From Halobacillus litoralis (lineage in GTDB: Bacteria; Bacillota; Bacilli; Bacillales; Halobacillaceae), in NCBI RefSeq assembly GCF_009856445.1, contig NZ_WMFA01000003.1, positions 62,001 to 126,000 on the forward strand: a stretch of 64,000 bases of DNA, given 5' to 3'. Within the stretch, counting starts at the first letter, position 1. Each line of letters starts with the position of its first letter. Under the pieces are notes generated by a model. That model made no database searches. It was not told the origin of the DNA and saw only the letters and a list, made by a program, of their open reading frames with translations. A program made the translations under genes and the position numbers. Below, in pieces: positions 60,523 to 64,000 of the stretch.

Positions 60523-60984
60523 ATGCCGGTAAAGCTGAGAAGCATTGCTGGTGAGTTGGAAATTCTTATGGAAGAATATATGACTTTTTTTGATCGCGAA
60601 ACGTTTGCTGTCGTTCATTTTCCTCCGGGGATGTATGACGAAGTCGAAATGGGTGAGCCATACGAGACACGTATTGATTGGATAGAAGAGGACTGGAAAA
60701 GTGCGGAGATGGTGGTCCATAATGAAGAGAGGTTTGTGAAACTGCCCAGCAAATGGGACATTGATGATTATGAAATCATAGAAGATTTCTCTTATTTAAT
60801 AGAAGATGAACAAGTCAGGAAACAGGTTCTCCATGCCATCCGTGGACGCGGGGCTTTCCGCCGCTTCCGGGAGCATGTAGAATATCACGGTTTGTTGGAT
60901 GATTGGTACAAGTACAAGACAGGTCGTTACATGGAAATCGCAAAAGAATGGTGCGAAGAGAATGACATTCCTTATGAAGAATAG
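60523..60984 (+). CDS. UPF0158-family protein
   Basis: 153 residues from ATG 60523, 7 nt after GGAGG (ATG 60517 is too close). Acidic protein with the family pattern KLPSKWDIDDYEIIEDFSYLIEDEQVRKQVLHAIRGRGAFRRFREHVEYHGLLDDWYKY and the final EWCEENDIPY. Function unknown. Probably co-transcribed with the SEC-C gene. Confidence 0.85.
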   Translation: MPVKLRSIAGELEILMEEYMTFFDRETFAVVHFPPGMYDEVEMGEPYETRIDWIEEDWKSAEMVVHNEERFVKLPSKWDIDDYEIIEDFSYLIEDEQVRKQVLHAIRGRGAFRRFREHVEYHGLLDDWYKYKTGRYMEIAKEWCEENDIPYEE

Positions 60985-60990
60985 GTGAAG

Positions 60991-61029
60991 GAAGGATCAG
61001 GATTCCCGAAGAGGGTCTGATCCTTTTTA
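60991..61029 (+). terminator. Terminator after the UPF0158 gene
   Basis: AAGGATCAG pairs with CTGATCCTT, then TTTAT. Confidence 0.75.
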
Positions 61030-61189
61030 TTTTGTAAAAAAAAGGTGGGAGGTCCTAGTTCGGAATGTATACATATGGGACTTTGTCGTAAAAACGGTTA
61101 GTCACTTTTGTTCATTTTGTCTGCTCAAGCAGGTTTTTGCGGAAAGGATGAAGTATTTGGAAATTAATCTATTAATTGGGAGGTATTTG

Positions 61190-62245
61190 ATGAAAAAGAA
61201 ACTTTTAACAGTAGCGGTCACAGGAGCGCTTTTGACAACAGGCGGGTTAATTCCAGGAAGCGGCACGGTCCTGGCAGGAGAAAACGGACCAAATGGACCA
61301 AATTATAACGGAAATGAAACCATTAAAAATGAACGGTTGCACTCTTATGAAGAAATGGCTGCTTTCTTACATAAGCTGGATCAGCGTTCAGAAGCGCTTG
61401 AGCTTGAAGTCTATGGCCAGTCTGTAAAAGGAAGAGATTTGTATTTAGCGAAATTCGGCACGATGGACGAAGACAAGCCAACGGTCCTTTTCCTTACGCA
61501 GCAGCATGGGAATGAAACTTTGACAACAGAAGGAGCCTTGCAAGTCATCAAGTATTTGACTTCTAATGGTAAGAGCGTAGAAAACATCCTAGAAAATGTG
61601 AATATTCTCATAGCTCCACGATTGAATGTGGATGGAGCAGAGGGAGATGTAAACTTCTCTTTGGATGATTACGTATCAGGCACACACACGCGCTACAATG
61701 CGAACGGGGTAGACTTGAACCGTGACCACGTTGACCGTGAACAGCCTGAAACGAAGGCTCTGCATGAGGAAGTGCTGCAAAAATACAGCCCTGACTATAT
61801 GATCGATTTACACCATCAGGGAACACAAACGACGCTTGGGGATACGGGTGAACTTGTTTCTGGATCTATTTTGTATCCAACCAATTCAGAAGTGGATCCA
61901 GAAGTCCGTGAACAGTCGAAAAAATTGGGAGCGGTCGTCTATAACGCCGTAGAGTCCAAAGGTTATGGCCTCCTTTCCAAATATCCAGGAGGAACGGCAC
62001 AAACGATCAGCCGTAATGGCCTGGCTGTCGAATACGGCATCTCTACCTTACTATTCGAAATGCGAGGCATGGCCGATCACTACCGCGAAGATTATGTCCT
62101 TGGACAGAAGAGTAATGGATACTTGATCCAACAAGCGGTAACAGCTATGAAAGCTACACTGAATGCTTTGGCGGATGGGTCGCTTGAATCTGCAGATCCT
62201 TCCTTTTGGGATGCACTGCCGGAAAGCAACTATGATGGTGAATAA
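61190..62245 (+). CDS. Secreted M14-family zinc carboxypeptidase
   Basis: 351 residues from ATG 61190 (GGGAGG 5 nt upstream; frame open to 61148). A signal peptide (KKKLLTVAVTGALLTTGGLIPGSGTVLAG) exports it. Zinc ligands are in TQQHGNETLTTEG (H and E) and DLHHQG (second H); NGVDLNRDHV binds the substrate carboxylate and LFEMRG carries the catalytic Glu. It would trim C-terminal residues of peptides or, as in some relatives, of peptidoglycan stems. Confidence 0.9.
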   Translation: MKKKLLTVAVTGALLTTGGLIPGSGTVLAGENGPNGPNYNGNETIKNERLHSYEEMAAFLHKLDQRSEALELEVYGQSVKGRDLYLAKFGTMDEDKPTVLFLTQQHGNETLTTEGALQVIKYLTSNGKSVENILENVNILIAPRLNVDGAEGDVNFSLDDYVSGTHTRYNANGVDLNRDHVDREQPETKALHEEVLQKYSPDYMIDLHHQGTQTTLGDTGELVSGSILYPTNSEVDPEVREQSKKLGAVVYNAVESKGYGLLSKYPGGTAQTISRNGLAVEYGISTLLFEMRGMADHYREDYVLGQKSNGYLIQQAVTAMKATLNALADGSLESADPSFWDALPESNYDGE

Positions 62246-62249
62246 TAAA

Positions 62250-62283
62250 AGGGGAACTTCCTTAGCGGGGAGTTCTTTTTTTA
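62250..62283 (+). terminator. Weak terminator after the carboxypeptidase gene
   Basis: GGAACT with AGTTC around a 12-nt loop, then seven T. Confidence 0.6.
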
Positions 62284-62296
62284 CCAGTTTTTCGTT

Positions 62297-62374
62297 GATC
62301 CAGCGCGCGTTCCGCTAATCCAGTGCGCGTTCCGCTGATCCAGCGCGCGTTCCGTTGGTCCAGCGCGCGCCTCA
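62297..62374. repeat. Four tandem 20-bp GC-rich repeats
   Basis: GATCCAGCGCGCGTTCCGCT and three variants (AATCCAGTGCGCG, GATCCAGCGCGCG, GGTCCAGCGCGCG) follow head to tail. GC-rich against the local background. The rest of the 304-bp gap to the PAP2 gene holds no other feature. Confidence 0.75.
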
Positions 62375-62549
62375 GTCTCCCCACACATGTTTCGAGTACA
62401 CGGACTATACAGAACACCGTACTAAAATACTTCTCCTCTCTTATATCTTTAAAATACGGAGAAAACCAGAGAAATTCTGCGATGAGCCGTTTATTTTCAG
62501 CAGGTAAGGGAATGGTTTCTCACGAAAGAAAAAAGAAGGTGGAGAAGGT

Positions 62550-63245
62550 ATGCTATTTTCTGGAACGAAATTATCGGATTTATCCATCACCTCTGTATTA
62601 CTTATTCTGATCGGATTTATTTCACTTGGGGTGAGCATTTATTTCTTTATTGATTTGACCAACAGTATCTTACAAGAAGAAAAGTTCGCGATTGACCAGC
62701 AGGCGTTCGATTTGGCGCAGGCGGCTTCCTTTGGGGGAGCAGAAGCATTGGCAAAAGGAATTTCTAAGGCGGGATCGGTGATCTTCATGGTGATCATTTC
62801 CCTTATTCTTGCTGTCTATTTGTTGTTCTTCTCCCCCTTCAGTCGCTGGGTAGGTGTGTATTTCATTCTGGCTATGGGAGGAGTCAGTGGTCTCACGGCA
62901 GGTTTGAAATCATTCTCCAGTCGCGACAGACCAGCGTTTAAAGGCGATTATCATGGGGCTACATCCAGTTTTCCGAGTGGACATGCGTCCGGGGCCCTCG
63001 TTTTTTATGGTTTTATTATCTATCTTTTCGTAATCAGTCAACTTGAACAGAAATGGAAATGGACAATCAATACAGTTTTGGCTCTTATTGCTCTCTTTAT
63101 CGGGGTCAGCCGTGTTTATTTAGGGGTTCATTTCTTTACAGACGTGGTTGCCGGTTATTTATTTGGAATCGCCTGGCTGCTTCTGTGCCTCACTGCTCTT
63201 GAAGTGACCCTATGGCATCAACGGAGGAGACAAAGATTGTCATAA
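62550..63245 (+). CDS. PAP2-family membrane phosphatase
   Basis: 231 residues, six membrane segments. The three PAP2 motifs are present: KSFSSRDRPAF (124-134), SSFPSGHASG (with the catalytic His, near 148) and SRVYLGVHFFTDV (near 190). It dephosphorylates lipid phosphates such as undecaprenyl diphosphate or phosphatidic acid. AAGGTGGAGAAGG precedes the ATG. Confidence 0.92.
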   Translation: MLFSGTKLSDLSITSVLLILIGFISLGVSIYFFIDLTNSILQEEKFAIDQQAFDLAQAASFGGAEALAKGISKAGSVIFMVIISLILAVYLLFFSPFSRWVGVYFILAMGGVSGLTAGLKSFSSRDRPAFKGDYHGATSSFPSGHASGALVFYGFIIYLFVISQLEQKWKWTINTVLALIALFIGVSRVYLGVHFFTDVVAGYLFGIAWLLLCLTALEVTLWHQRRRQRLS

Positions 63246-63316
63246 TCCCTTCTTTTTTCATGCTCCCTCTTTTTTTGAATAAATATAAAAGAGTGAGCTA
63301 AAAGGGGGATGACATC

Positions 63317-63745
63317 GTGGCTGTTATTAAAGCTCCAAGTAAACATATCGACATGTTGGCACGATTGCTGCGAGCGGAAGCTGTCGGAGAAGGAAAGCAG
63401 GGCATGCTGCATGTAGGAGCTGTGGCTGTGAACCGGGCAAGAGTGAATTGTTCGGATTTCAAAGGGGTAAGTACACTGCCGGAGGTGATCAATCAACCGA
63501 AAGCCTTTGAAGCCCTGCAGCACGGCATGTACTACCAGAGAGCGCGGGAAAGTGAAAGACGTCTGGCGCGCAAAAATGTGAAAGGGTATCGATCCTGGCC
63601 GGCGAAGTACAGTTTGTGGTACTTCAGGCCGGACGGAGACTGCCCGCCGACGTGGTATGGTCAGAGTCAGGTCGGAAGATACAAATCCCATTGTTTTTAT
63701 GAACCTGTAGCGGGTGAATGCGATGTGATTTACAATACATTTTAA
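63317..63745 (+). CDS. cwlJ: Spore cortex-lytic hydrolase CwlJ
   Basis: 142 residues, the length of Bacillus subtilis CwlJ, from GTG 63317 after AAGGGGG. It starts MAVIKAPSKHIDMLARLLRAEAVGEGKQGM, with the Glu of the SleB/CwlJ hydrolase fold, and ends YSLWYFRPDGDCPPTWY...KSHCFYEP...YNTF as in CwlJ. It degrades spore cortex during germination, in the coat. No gerQ is adjacent. Confidence 0.95.
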   Translation: MAVIKAPSKHIDMLARLLRAEAVGEGKQGMLHVGAVAVNRARVNCSDFKGVSTLPEVINQPKAFEALQHGMYYQRARESERRLARKNVKGYRSWPAKYSLWYFRPDGDCPPTWYGQSQVGRYKSHCFYEPVAGECDVIYNTF

Positions 63746-63788
63746 TAAAGCTGACAGGTGGAAGTCCCGCCTGTCAGCTTTATTTTTA
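63746..63788 (+). terminator. cwlJ terminator
   Basis: AATAAAGCTGACAGG pairs with CCTGTCAGCTTTATT, then TTTA. Confidence 0.92.
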
Positions 63789-63914
63789 TAGATGAACCCA
63801 TTTGAAATTCCTGATAAGGGAAGAAAAAGCTACGAGATTCTTGCATACGACTGAATAAAACGAAACACAAAGGGTATGAACATATATAGATGTTCATGAA
63901 CTGGAGGGTCAAGA

Positions 63915-64000
63915 ATGGAGAAGATGAACCGAGGGATTATTACAGCCTTATCGGCAATTGGAATTGCTCAAGCACTAAAGATTGTCACTCATAAAACAGT
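63915..64000 (+). CDS. Divergent PAP2-family protein (YuiD-like), cut by window edge
   Basis: ATG 63915 is 6 nt after GGAGGG. The visible 28 residues (MNRGIITALSAIGIAQALKI after MEK) match the first membrane helix of divergent PAP2 (DUF212) proteins, which begin with SIG.AQ.LKV. The rest is outside the window. Confidence 0.6.
   Translation, partial: MEKMNRGIITALSAIGIAQALKIVTHKT

Overview
The window is a chromosomal segment of a spore-forming, low-GC Gram-positive bacterium of the family Bacillaceae, most likely a salt-adapted genus close to Halobacillus. This rests on the gene order pcrB-pcrA-ligA-camS then putP-gatCAB-dgkB-rlmCD, which follows the Bacillus subtilis yer/yef region, on a CwlJ spore cortex hydrolase, on strong AGGAGG ribosome binding sites, and on the protein sequences. 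The genus is inference. No rRNA, tRNA, transposase, integrase or CRISPR array was seen.

Layout. 1-17 kb is core: pcrB (cut by the window edge), pcrA, ligA, camS, a ZIP metal transporter with an MntR-like box, rocA, a 41-aa membrane peptide directly before putP, gatCAB, dgkB and rlmCD. 17-22 kb is an accessory insertion zone. Three copies of the 3' end of rlmCD (the real one and two decayed ones) bracket a 1 kb segment with two small genes and a 3.8 kb very AT-rich segment with two divergently transcribed reverse transcriptases, which resemble a two-RT antiphage system (DRT3-like). 22-30 kb is a minus-strand 2-aminoethylphosphonate operon: binding lipoprotein, ATPase, fused permease, phnX, a pbfA-like lyase, phnW and a DeoR-family regulator.

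30.4-32.9 kb holds three copies of a roughly 430-460 nt non-coding element, each with its own cre-like palindrome, extended -10 promoter, 19-bp closing stem and intrinsic terminator. They flank a ppk2 gene and I could not assign them to any RNA family I know; they are the leading candidate for an undescribed element. 33-40 kb has a Ca/Na antiporter, a small ECF sigma operon, katG with a PerR box, and an orphan membrane transporter.

40-47.4 kb is a copper-handling cluster: YdhK-type lipoprotein, SHOCT peptide, multicopper oxidase, CPH-type P1B ATPase, histidine kinase plus response regulator, and a 16-cysteine four-helix copper storage protein. Shared TTCTGCACA motifs and a CsoR-like palindrome suggest how it is regulated. 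47-64 kb is mixed: CPA1 antiporter, SAM methyltransferase, DUF4317 protein, a broken ferritin gene, a 57-aa probable gamma-type spore protein, a second UvrD-like helicase, class D sortase, mmuM, S9 peptidase, SDR-type reductase, SEC-C protein, UPF0158 protein, secreted M14 carboxypeptidase, PAP2 phosphatase, cwlJ, and the start of a divergent-PAP2 gene at the right edge.
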